Source: CAVVKW01 sp963761705
GTDB lineage: Bacteria; Verrucomicrobiota; Verrucomicrobiia; Chthoniobacterales; JAATET01
Assembly (NCBI GenBank): GCA_963761705.1
Contig: CAVXHK010000004.1
Coordinates: 124,001-188,000, forward strand
DNA: 64,000 bases
Direction: 5' to 3'
Below the pieces are notes generated by a model. That model did no database searches. It saw nothing but the letters and a program-made list of their open reading frames with translations, and was not told the DNA's origin. Position numbers and translations under genes: made by a program. Below are positions 54,371-62,821 of the stretch, piece by piece (position 1 is the first letter of the stretch; each line of letters begins with the position of its first letter).

Positions 54371-54534
54371 AGTAGGGACGTCGGTCCCTTGGCGTTCCTG
54401 ACTGTCTCGCGAGTGGCTAATTGGAGTGATCGTGTGCGGGCTTCGAACGGCGTGGCGACACGGGCTGATCGATGGGCGACTCGGCTGAGAGCCTGGGCGC
54501 GAAAAGGACTCGGCGCCATCCCCGGGGGCACGAA

Positions 54535-54564
54535 AAAGCGGAGGCCTGAGTGGGCCTCCGCTTT
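54535..54564. terminator. Bidirectional intrinsic terminator
   Basis: A 12-base-pair stem, AAAGCGGAGGCC (54535-54546) with GGCCTCCGCTTT (54553-54564), loop TGAGTG. A-tract and T-tract arms serve both directions. It lies between the convergent ADP-ribosylglycohydrolase-like gene (+) and coiled-coil gene (-). Confidence 0.75.
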
Positions 54565-54591
54565 GAGAATCGCGACGATTGACGCGGGAAC

Positions 54592-55743
54592 TTACAGGTT
54601 CTCGAGGTTCGTCCCGGTCTCCGCCTGGTCGCCGCTGTTCATCTCGCGCATGCGGGCGCGGAGGCGGTCCAGGCGGGCGGCCTGGTCGCTGAGCGACTGC
54701 TTGAGCTGGGTGCGGGCTTCTTCGCTGGCCTTGAGCTCAGCCGCGACTTGGTCGAGCTGCTTCTCGGCGGCGGCGTGCATCTCTTCGGCCTTCTTCTTGG
54801 CCGCGATCGCGGCCTCACTTTGCTCACGGAAGAGGTTGGTCTGATTGACGACGTTCTCGGTCGACTTTTTGTCGGCGGCGGCGGCCTTCTCGTTCGCGGC
54901 GATTTTAGCCGTGGCTTCGTCGAGAGACTTCTTCAACTCGGCGGTGCGCTTCGTCATTTCTTCCTTGGTCGCTTTGAGGTTTTTGACCTGATCGCCGAGC
55001 TTGGCGACCTGCTCGCGGTTGCCGGACTTTTCGTCGGAGAGCGCCTTGATTTGGGCCTTCAGGTCGGCGTTGGTCTTCTCGAGAGCGGCAAGCTTCTCGC
55101 CCGATCCCTTCGCTTTCTTGGTCTCGGCGGCGAGGGCGGCCTGCGATTTATCCAGCTCGCCTTGGGTCGACTTCGACGATTTGCGGAGTTCGGCGTTCTC
55201 TTTTTTTAGAGCGACGCGCTCGGCGGGGGCTTCGAGCTCGCTCTTCACGTTGTCGAGCTGCTTGTTGAGCTTGGCGACCTCCTGAAGGGTCCCGTCCATC
55301 TCGCTGCGAAATTTCATGAGCATTTCGTAGGCTTCTTCGCCGGAAGCCAGCTGTTTTTTGTAATCCTCAGCCTGAGCCTTGTATTTCGCTTCACTGGCGC
55401 GGACGGCCTTGAGCTCACCCTCGATCTGGGTCAGGCGGCTTTGCATCTCGGCCTGTTGCTCACGGCGGGTGTCGAGCTCTTTGATCGCGAGATCACGCTG
55501 GGCGAGTGCTTCCTCGACCTGAGTGCGGGCCTGCTGGAGGACGCCGACGAGCGAGTCGAAGCTGGAGTCGATGACGGAACCGGGAGTTGGCTTGTCGGCG
55601 GCCTTCGGGGCTTCCTTCTTCTCGGAAGCGCTTTTCTCGGGGGCCGGGGTTGACGTTTGTTCGTTGGCGGCTACAGCCGTGAGACCGGTGGACGCGAGGA
55701 GCGTGGCACCAAGAAGGAGGTGTTTTCGAAGTGGGATTTTCAT
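54592..55743 (-). CDS. Exported coiled-coil protein
   Basis: 383 residues from ATG 55743 with a signal peptide (MKIPLRKHLLLGATLLASTG then LTAVAAN). A low-complexity linker rich in Pro, Glu, Lys and Ala (TPAPEKSASEKKEAPKAADK) follows, then an almost unbroken coiled coil from about residue 60 to 370 (EEALAQRDLAIKELDTRREQ; KLGDQVKNLKATKEEMTKRT). Acting as a periplasmic spacer, envelope tether or division-linked filament would fit, but nothing specific is recognised. The 149-residue extension in the longer frame is a shadow of pfkB and is rejected. It is divergent from the PfkB gene with 124 bases between. Confidence 0.78.
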   Translation of the reverse strand: MKIPLRKHLLLGATLLASTGLTAVAANEQTSTPAPEKSASEKKEAPKAADKPTPGSVIDSSFDSLVGVLQQARTQVEEALAQRDLAIKELDTRREQQAEMQSRLTQIEGELKAVRASEAKYKAQAEDYKKQLASGEEAYEMLMKFRSEMDGTLQEVAKLNKQLDNVKSELEAPAERVALKKENAELRKSSKSTQGELDKSQAALAAETKKAKGSGEKLAALEKTNADLKAQIKALSDEKSGNREQVAKLGDQVKNLKATKEEMTKRTAELKKSLDEATAKIAANEKAAAADKKSTENVVNQTNLFREQSEAAIAAKKKAEEMHAAAEKQLDQVAAELKASEEARTQLKQSLSDQAARLDRLRARMREMNSGDQAETGTNLENL

Positions 55744-55867
55744 AATTTGGAACGACCCGCGGGTCGACTGGAGGCTACACAGTTTCGGTCGTCGTGAAAG
55801 GGGGTTTCGGGCGCGGGCGGGATTTCGCTGGTCAATCGAGAGAGCGGTTTCGCAGACTCCGCGTCCT

Positions 55868-56782
55868 ATGTCTTCTGTTCTCGTTGTCGGCTCAATCGCT
55901 CTGGATACCATTAAAACTCCCGTGGAGGAACACGCCGACCTGCTCGGCGGCTCGGCCTCGTACGCGGCGGTCGCGACCAGTTTCTCGGCTCCGGTGAACT
56001 TCGTCGGCGTCGTGGGCGAGGATTTTCCCAAAGAACACATCGAGCTGCTCAAAAGCAGGAACATCGACGTCGAGGGGTTGCAGATCGTCCCGGGCAAGAC
56101 CTTTCGTTGGTCGGGCGAATACATGTGGGATCTCAACACTCGCGAGACGCGCTCGGTGGAGCTGAACGTCTTCGAGCACTTCGAGCCCACGCTGCCGGAG
56201 CGTTACCGGGACGCGAAGATCATCATGCTGGCCAACATCGGGCCGGAACTGCAGCACCACGTGTTGGATCAGGCAACGGCCCCAGAGTTCGTGATCGCCG
56301 ACACGATGGATCTCTGGATCGACATCGCGAAGGAGTCGCTCGTCAAGCTGGTCGCCCGGGTGAACCTGCTCATCCTCAACGACGGCGAAGCGCGGCAGCT
56401 CACCGGTGAGACGAGCCTCATCCGCGCCGGTCGGAAGATCCGCGAGATGGGCGCGGACTTCGTCGCCATCAAGAAAGGCGAGCACGGCTGCCTGCTCTTC
56501 GGCGAAAGTAATTTCTTCAGCTGCCCGGCGTATCCGTTGGAAGACATTCATGACCCGACCGGGGCGGGGGACACCTTCGCGGGCGGCGTCGCGGGCTTTC
56601 TCGCCAAGAGCGACGAGCCGGTGACCTTCGACCGCCTCAAGCAAGCCGTCGTCTACGGCAGCGTCCTCGCCAGCTTCAACGTCGAGGCTTTCTCGCTCGA
56701 GCGCCTGAAAACGGTGACCGAGGACCAGATCGCGGGCCGCTTCCGGACCTTCCGGATGCTGAGTCAGTTCGCGGAGATCTGA
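55868..56782 (+). CDS. PfkB-family carbohydrate/nucleoside kinase
   Basis: 304 residues from ATG 55868 (MSSVLVVGSIALDTIKTPVE). The ribokinase fold is shown by LLGGSASYAAVATSFSAPVN (family signature 1), FVGVVGEDFPKEHIELLK, LLILNDGEARQLTGE, FVAIKKGEHGCLLFGE and the catalytic anion-hole motif DPTGAGDTFAGGVAGFLA, whose Asp is the general base. Members phosphorylate sugars or adenosine, and the exact substrate cannot be read. It resembles the adenosine-kinase-like sequences common in Verrucomicrobia and Bacteroidetes. It is probably monocistronic; the region downstream holds only efflux-gene relics. Confidence 0.9.
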   Translation: MSSVLVVGSIALDTIKTPVEEHADLLGGSASYAAVATSFSAPVNFVGVVGEDFPKEHIELLKSRNIDVEGLQIVPGKTFRWSGEYMWDLNTRETRSVELNVFEHFEPTLPERYRDAKIIMLANIGPELQHHVLDQATAPEFVIADTMDLWIDIAKESLVKLVARVNLLILNDGEARQLTGETSLIRAGRKIREMGADFVAIKKGEHGCLLFGESNFFSCPAYPLEDIHDPTGAGDTFAGGVAGFLAKSDEPVTFDRLKQAVVYGSVLASFNVEAFSLERLKTVTEDQIAGRFRTFRMLSQFAEI

Positions 56783-56789
56783 GGATGCC

Positions 56790-56950
56790 AGTCAAGTCCT
56801 GGGGGTGACGATTTCACGGCGGTGGGTAGCCGGGTGGACCCGACGACGCGCTCGGTCACGGTGCGGGCGGAACTGCCCAATGACGAACTCCTCCTCAAGC
56901 TCGGTTTACTGATGACGGTGAACGTGATCGGGGCGCGGCGGCGAGCGTGA
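56790..56950 (+). pseudogene. Relic of an efflux membrane-fusion protein (C-terminal piece)
   Basis: A 53-codon stretch reads GGDDFTAVGSRVDPTTRSVT then VRAELPNDELLLKLGLLMTV, which matches the beta-barrel end of HlyD/AcrA-type adaptor proteins. Everything N-terminal of it is missing. The stop TGA overlaps a GTG that opens the adjacent RND relic (GTGA), preserving the original operon junction. Confidence 0.65.
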
Positions 56951-57669
56951 TCGAGACGCGGATCACGGAGGTCATCGAGGAGCGGATCGCCGGGATCGAG
57001 GGGGTCAGCTTCATCGAATGAGTGGGCGAAGACGGGGAGTCGCGGATCTCGATCGAGTCCAACCCCAACCGCGACGTCGACGCGGCGGCCAATGACATCC
57101 GCGATCGGGTGTCCGGCCTCCTCGACAATCTGCCGGACGAGGACGTCATCATGGGGCTGAATCTCTCGAGCGACCGGTTCACGGTCCCCGAGCCGACGGG
57201 TTACGCCGAGCGCTCCCAGGTGGCGGTGTTCGTGCCGATTGCATTTCTGGAGGAAGACATCGGTCGGTTGTCCGCGGAGTTTGCTTTGACGATGGCGCCA
57301 GCGGTCTGCTTTTCGAGTCTCATTGCGCTGACCCTCTTGCCGACGAGTCTCGAGAATATCTGCGTGCGATCCGAGCGCTCGGGTGAGCTGATTCCGTGGT
57401 CGAACGTCGTGAGCGTGCGAGAATTTGCCGATTCGACTTCTCTGAACCGTTACAACCGGGTCCTCGAGAATCTGCCCGAGACGGCGATGGTGGACTACAA
57501 GGGGCAGTCGCAGGAGCCGGGGGAGGCAGCAAACTACGTGCGGTCGATTATCCCTGAGCCGATTCGTCAACGGAGCGAGCCAGCGCTTCAACCGCCGGGG
57601 TGGGTGGGAGGTGCGGGCCGGGCGGGTGATCGACAAACCGATTGCCAAAGGCGGCGGCTTTGGCGGTAA
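56947..57669 (+). pseudogene. Relic of an AcrB-type RND efflux pump with block deletions
   Basis: Residue blocks of an RND pump follow each other in one frame but with large internal losses: ETRITEVIEERIAGIEGVSF then NRDVDAAANDIRDRVSGLL (near residues 48-115 of a normal pump), LSSDRFTVPEPTGYAER, VFVPIAFLEEDIGRLSAEF (near 400), SERSGELIPWSNVVSVREF then STSLNRYNRV (near 770-800), and LPETAMVDYKGQSQE (near 840). About 200 of ~1030 residues remain. An in-frame TGA at 57019 also interrupts it. It is part of a decayed operon with the adaptor relic just upstream. The block positions are from remembered family alignments. Confidence 0.7.
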
Positions 57670-57677
57670 TTTCGACC

Positions 57678-58100
57678 ATGCTTTCTGCACGGCGAGAATT
57701 TTTGGATGCGTTTCTTGGGGCCCTCGGGGCGGCGGAGATCGTCGAATTTTTCGAGCGGCCTTCGGAGGTGTGGGGGAGGATTCGGTTCGCGGAGGATTTC
57801 GAGGTGCTCGATTTGTCGGGCGACGACGGGGAGTTTCAGGAGTTTGTCTGGCGGGTGAGCGAGGGGAACGTGCCTTCGTTGCTGGCGTATCGGATCGCCG
57901 CGGTCATGCACCGGTATCAGCTGCTGCACATCGATAAGCTGCGGGTGTCGCGGGAGGCGTTGCTCGAGAGCTTGCGGGCGGAATACGGAGAGTCGGTGGG
58001 CGACGGAGAATTTGCGATGGCGCTGGAGGAGTTGTTTGCGATCGAGGTGCCGATGGTGGATGACGGCGAAGAGATGGACGTGTTTTTTATCCACGGGTAG
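57678..58100 (+). CDS. Hypothetical cytosolic protein (140 aa)
   Basis: From ATG 57678 (MLSARREFLDAFLGALGAAE) the protein is acidic and mixed helical. It includes EIVEFFERPSEVWGRIRFAE, DGEFQEFVWRVSEGNVPSLL, AYRIAAVMHRYQLLHIDKL and a strongly acidic end (EVPMVDDGEEMDVFFIHG). No signal peptide, membrane helix or catalytic motif is visible. Composition and codon pattern look genuinely coding. I recognise no family. It follows the RND relic and is convergent with the small periplasmic gene at 58137. Confidence 0.6.
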   Translation: MLSARREFLDAFLGALGAAEIVEFFERPSEVWGRIRFAEDFEVLDLSGDDGEFQEFVWRVSEGNVPSLLAYRIAAVMHRYQLLHIDKLRVSREALLESLRAEYGESVGDGEFAMALEELFAIEVPMVDDGEEMDVFFIHG

Positions 58101-58131
58101 CCGGGTGCTTGCGGGAGGCGGCTCCCCGGCT
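58099..58131. terminator. Possible hairpin between convergent genes
   Basis: AGCCGGG (58099-58105) pairs with CCCGGCT (58125-58131) across a 19-base loop, between the ends of the 140-residue protein gene (+) and the efflux-operon small protein gene (-). No U-run follows, so this is weak. Confidence 0.3.
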
Positions 58132-58136
58132 TGACC

Positions 58137-58580
58137 CTAGTGATCGCAGATGCAGGCGTATTCAGCGTAGTCGCAGGTGGGGCACTGGGCGAGGTTGACG
58201 GTGATGCGCTCGGTGACCGTCTCGCCGTCCGGGAGGGGGGTGATTCGCAGAACGGCGGGGACGGCGTTGCCTTCGGGGAGTGGGGCGTCGGAGACGAGGG
58301 TGCCGTCGGACTGGGTGAAGCTCAGCTCGGTGGGATTCGAGCGGTCGCCGGAGATGACTTCGGCGGTCTGCTCTGCGATGGGAATCGGCTTCAGAGCGTC
58401 GTCGAGGAAGGTGAGCTGAACGCGGCGGTCGTCGAGAACGAGGAACTCGGCGTGGGGTTCGACGCTGGTGATGACGCGGCCGCCGTTCGGGCCAGCGACT
58501 TTGGCGCCGTGATCGTCGTCGGCGTGGAGGGTCGCCAAGGTGAGGGCGGCGAGCAGGGTGAGGATGCTTTTGGTTTTCAT
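58137..58580 (-). CDS. Exported small protein of the metal-efflux operon
   Basis: 147 residues with a signal peptide (MKTKSILTLLAALTLATLHA). The mature protein begins with DDDHGAKVAGPNGGRVI, a His-containing opening. A beta-rich core follows (HAEFLVLDDRRVQLTFLDDA), and it ends in a Cys/His-rich tail, CPTCDYAEYACICDH. It is the last gene of the outer-membrane-adaptor-pump operon and lies 26 bases after the CusA-like gene. The metal-ligand-like residues suggest a periplasmic metal carrier or sensor for the pump, in the way CusF serves CusCBA, though it is not similar to CusF. This is inference; no family is recognised. Confidence 0.7.
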   Translation of the reverse strand: MKTKSILTLLAALTLATLHADDDHGAKVAGPNGGRVITSVEPHAEFLVLDDRRVQLTFLDDALKPIPIAEQTAEVISGDRSNPTELSFTQSDGTLVSDAPLPEGNAVPAVLRITPLPDGETVTERITVNLAQCPTCDYAEYACICDH

Positions 58581-58606
58581 GGTTGTTTTTGGTTTGAGGT
58601 GAGTGA

Positions 58607-61600
58607 TTACAGCGTTGCTGGGGCTTCGCGTTGGATGGCGCGGGTGGCTGCGTTTTTGCCGATGAGGCTGAAGATCGCCGGGGTGACGCCGAGGCCGAGG
58701 AGCGTGGACGTAAATAGTCCGCCGACGATGACGACGGCGACGGGGTGGAGGATTTCTTTCCCGGGCTCGCCGGCGGCGAGGACGAGCGGGATCAAGGCGA
58801 AACCGGCGGAGAGCGCGGTCATGAGGACGGGGATCAATCTTTCCAGCGTGCCGCGCTCGATCATGGCGCGGCTAAATTCTTCACCTTCGTGCTGCATGAG
58901 GTGGAGATAGTGCGAAATGAGCATCACGCTATTGCGGGCGGCGATGCCGGCGACGGCGATGAAGCCGACGAGGGTGGCGATGCTGATGTTGTCGACGACG
59001 GCCCAGGTGAGGAGGAGCCGCCGATGATGGCAAGCGGGATGTCGCAGAGGACCTGGAGGGCGAAGACGGGCGTGCCGAAGTAGTGGGTGAGGAGGACGCC
59101 GATGACGACGAGGACGAGCGCGGCGAAGAGGGTGATGCGACGGGCGGCGTCCTGACGGGCGAGGAATTCGCCCTCGTAGCTGACGAAGTAGCCTTCGGGG
59201 AGGGCGACGTTCCCGGCGACTTCGGTCTGGAGGCGGGTGACGAGGCCAGCGAGGTCGCGTTCGGTCGGATTAATGCTGACGACGAAGCGGCGTTGGGTGT
59301 TCTCGCGTTGGATGACGTTGGGGCCCTTGGCCTCGCGGAGGTCGGCGACGGCGACCAGCGGGACGCGGCGTCCGGTCGGAGCGGTGAGAACCATTTCTGC
59401 AAGCCGGTCGGGGTTTTCCCGCCATTCCTCGGAGAGGCGGACGACGAGGTCGATGGTGCGCTGGCCTTCGGTGAGTTCGGCGACGACTTCGCCGCCCATG
59501 AGGGTGGCGAGTTGGTCGTTGATGCCGCCGGGGGTGAGGCCGTGGGCGCGAGCGCGGTCGCGGTCGACTTCGAGGCGGAGTTGGGGAATGAGGGCCTGCT
59601 GCTCGACGCGGGCGTCGCCGAGGCCGGGGATCGAGACGGCGACGGCCTGGATCTCGTCGCCGAGGCGGCGGAGGGTGGCGAGATCGGGGCCGAAGATTTT
59701 GACGGCGACCTTGGCGGAGACGCCCGAGAGCATGTGGCCGATGCGGTCGGCGAGCGGGCCGGAGAGGGCGGTGAAGGTGCCGGGGATCGTCGCCATCTGT
59801 TCGCGGATCTCGGCGCGGACTTCGTCGCGGGGGCGGCCGCCGGGTTTGAAATCGATGTCGAATTCCACGGTCGAGACCGGGACGACGTGGTCGCCGCGTT
59901 CGGCGCGACCGACGCGGCGACCGACGCTGCGGATTTCGGGGATGGCGAGGAGGAGTCGGTCGGCGACGGCGGCGACTTCGTTGGTTTGGGTGAGGCTGGT
60001 GCCGGGGGCGGTGGTGAGGGCGGCGAGGACGGTCTCTTCCTGGAAGGCGGGGAGGAAATCCTTGCCCATGAGTGGATAGACGGTGGCGGCGAGGGCAAGG
60101 AGGATGCCGGCGACGGCGAGAACGAGGAGCGGGGCGTCGAGGGCGAGGCGGAGCCAGGTGTTTTTCAGCAACCACTTGAGCGCGGCGACGAGGCGGTTGT
60201 CGCCGTGGACCTGGCCGGGCTTCGGGCGGAGGAGGAGGGAGCAGAGAACGGGGATGACGGTGAGCGAGACGACGAACGAGGCCGCCATGCTGACGATGGT
60301 CGCGATGCCGATGGGCGTGAAGAGGCGACCCTCGACGCCGCTGAGGCCGAAGAGCGGGAGGAAGACGAGGATGATGAAGACGGTGGCGTAGAGGATGGAA
60401 TTTCGCACCTCGCCGGAGGCCCGGGCGATGACGTCGAGGCGGGGGTGCGGGACGTCACGGGCGGCGTTTTCCCTTAATCGGCGGAAGACATTTTCCACGT
60501 CGATGATGGCGTCGTCGACGACCATGCCGATGGCGACGGCGAGGCCGCCGAGAGTCATGGAGTTCACGCTGATGTCGAAAGCGTCGAAGACGAGGAGCGT
60601 GATCGCGAACGAGAGCGGGATGGCGGTGAGGGTGATGAGGGTCGTCCGGACGTTGAAGAGGAAGAGGAGGATGACGAGCGAGACCATGATCGCGCCGTCG
60701 CGGAGGGCCTCCACCAAGTTGTGGACGGCGTGGTCGATGAAGTCCGCCTGGCGGAAGAGCGGCGTGATCTCGACGCCGGCGGGGAGGGCGGTTTGGAGTT
60801 CGGCGATGGCGCGCTCGACTTCGGCGGTGAGGGTGAGGGTGTCGAAGCCGGGGGATTTGGTGACGCTGAGGATCACGCCGGGGGTGCCGTTGACGGCGGC
60901 GTCGCCGCGCATGGGTTCGACGTCCCAGGTGACGGTGGCGACGTCGGCGAGGGTGATCGGGCGGTCGTTGACGGTCTTGACGACGGTGCGGGCGATGTCG
61001 TCGAGGTCGGTGGTCATGGCCAGATTGCGGACCATGAGCTCCTGCGGACCGGAGGTGAGGAAGCCGCCGGTGGTGTTCGTCGCAGCGTGGGCGGCGGCCG
61101 TTCTCACTTCGTCGAGGGTGACGTCGAAGGCGAGAAGGCGGTTCGGATCAGGTTGGATTTGGATCTGCTTCACGCCGCCGCCCATGGCGAGGACTTCGGC
61201 GATGCCGGGAATGCTTTGGAAGCGCTGGCGGACGGTCCAGTCGGCGAGGGTGCGGAGGTCGCGCGGAGCCACGGTGTCTTCCGGACTGCGGAGGCCGACG
61301 AGCAGGATCTCGCCCATGAGCGAGGCGACGGGGGTCATGAAGGGGGTGACGCCCTCGGGGAATTCGACGGTTTGCATCCGCTCGTAGACGAGTTGGCGGG
61401 CGGCGTAGACGTCGGTGCTCCAGTCGAACTCGACGAAGACGAGGGAGAGCGCGACGTCGGAGGTGGAGCGGAGGCGGGTGACGCCGCTGACGCCCATGAG
61501 GGCATTCTCGAGCGGGACGGTGACGAGGGTCTCGACCTCCTCCGGGGCGAGGCCGGGGGATTCGGTGAGGATGGTGACGGTGGGCTTGGTGAGATCGGGG

Positions 61601-61716
61601 AGGACCTCGACGGGGAGCTGGGTCGCGGTGCGGGTGCCCATTACGAGCAGGATCAGCGCGCCGATGAGGATCAACGGACGGTGCGCGAGCGAGAAGCGGA
61701 TGAGGCGGTTCAGCAT
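58607..61716 (-). CDS. CusA/CzcA-like RND efflux pump, one frameshift
   Basis: Inner-membrane pump of a tripartite efflux system, ~1035 residues once one frameshift is repaired. The first 900 residues from ATG 61716 (MLNRLIRFSLAHRPLILIGA) contain the pore domains and two sets of helices, including LGGLAVAIGMVVDDAIIDVE with the acidic pair of the proton relay. At about 59017 the frame breaks after DIPLAIIGG; restoring one C gives LLLTWAVVDNISIATLVGF, and the rest (RNSVMLISHYLHLMQHEGEE to GLFTSTLLGLGVTPAIFSL) continues in the frame 58607-58927. It is coupled with the adaptor gene 4 bases upstream. Metal export is likely but the ion is not determined. Confidence 0.87.
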
Positions 61717-61720
61717 CGGG

Positions 61721-62821
61721 TCAGGCGGTGCGGCGGCGGACGACGGCGGCGATCAGGAGGAGGAAAAGAACCGCGCAGGTGATGGCGAGGAAGAGCGTGA
61801 GGGAATTGCTCGGTGCCGGGACGGCTCCGGGGTTGGCGGCTTCGGCGCGGCGGGCGCGTTCGGAGGCGGTGAGTTCCGAGCCGTCCTCCGCGTGTTCGTG
61901 GCCGTGGGCGGCGTCGAGGGCTTCCTTCAGCGAAATGCCGGCGTTGCCGCCGGCGAAGCCGAGGAGGTAGCTGCCGGTGGTGACGACTTCGTCGCCGGGG
62001 AAGAGGCCGCTGACGATTTCGACGGATTGGTCGTTGCGCAGGCCGAGTTCGACCGGGGAACGGTGGAAGGCATTGGGGAGTTCGAAATCGCGGACGTAGA
62101 CGACGCGGTTGGTCGGGTCGCCCTGGATGGCGTCGCGGGGGATGGACATGACGTCCTTTCGCTCTGCGACGATGATGGAAAATTCCGCGCGCATGCCGGG
62201 GCGGAGCAGGTGATCGGGATTTTTTACCACGAACGCCGCCTCGACGGTGCCGGCCTCGGAATCAGCGTGGGCGCCGAGATGCTCGAGCTTTGACTCGTAG
62301 GGCGTGGGGCCGACGGCCGGAATCGTGATGCGGGCGGGGATGCCCGGAGTGAGCCGGGCGGCGAGGTGCTCGGGGACGCGGGCGATCGCGTAGACGGAGT
62401 CGATGTCGATGATCTCGGCGAGGGACTCGTCGGGGTGAACGGGTTTGCCGATGGCGACATTGGTCGTCGTCACGAGTCCGGACATCGGCGCGGCGAGGGT
62501 GATGGTCGGTGGCGGGGCGCCGGGCTGGCGGCTTTCGACGATCACGGCGGGGTCGCCCTTTTTGATGAAATGATCGTGCTGGATGAAAACTTCCGTGGCG
62601 CGCCCGGCGATCCGACTGCTGACGGCGGCACTGTGACCGGGGAGGATGTCGACGGTGCCGAGAGCGAACACCGTTTCTTCGAAGTCAGTTTCCTCGGCAG
62701 CGGCGAGCTCGATTCCGAGATTTTTGACCGCGGCGTCGGTGAGGATGATCGGTGGCTCCTGAGCAATCGCTGGACCGGCGAGGAGAGCGAGGATCAGAAC
62801 GATGGAAAATCGAGTGTTCAT
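61721..62821 (-). CDS. CusB-like periplasmic adaptor with C-terminal membrane helix
   Basis: 366 residues. The signal peptide is MNTRFSIVLILALLAGPAIA. The membrane-fusion-protein core has the barrel-sandwich SSRIAGRATEVFIQHDHFIK and PMSGLVTTTNVAIGKPVHPD, the beta-barrel YAIARVPEHLAARLTPGIPA, and the membrane-proximal part NRVVYVRDFELPNAFHRSPV with GLFPGDEVVTTGSYLL. A His/Glu segment, AAHGHEHAEDGSE (about 313-325), follows, then a final hydrophobic helix (LTLFLAITCAVLFLLLIAAV) and RRR. Adaptors normally end without a helix, so this one is probably anchored at its C-terminus, with the His stretch in the periplasm. It overlaps the CusC-like gene stop by 4 bases. Confidence 0.87.
   Translation of the reverse strand: MNTRFSIVLILALLAGPAIAQEPPIILTDAAVKNLGIELAAAEETDFEETVFALGTVDILPGHSAAVSSRIAGRATEVFIQHDHFIKKGDPAVIVESRQPGAPPPTITLAAPMSGLVTTTNVAIGKPVHPDESLAEIIDIDSVYAIARVPEHLAARLTPGIPARITIPAVGPTPYESKLEHLGAHADSEAGTVEAAFVVKNPDHLLRPGMRAEFSIIVAERKDVMSIPRDAIQGDPTNRVVYVRDFELPNAFHRSPVELGLRNDQSVEIVSGLFPGDEVVTTGSYLLGFAGGNAGISLKEALDAAHGHEHAEDGSELTASERARRAEAANPGAVPAPSNSLTLFLAITCAVLFLLLIAAVVRRRTA

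Noticed and set aside
59083..60477. 464-residue plus-strand frame opposite the CusA-like gene
   Set aside because: Low-complexity Asp/Glu/Gly-rich translation of the antisense strand; the minus-strand pump has clear RND motifs.
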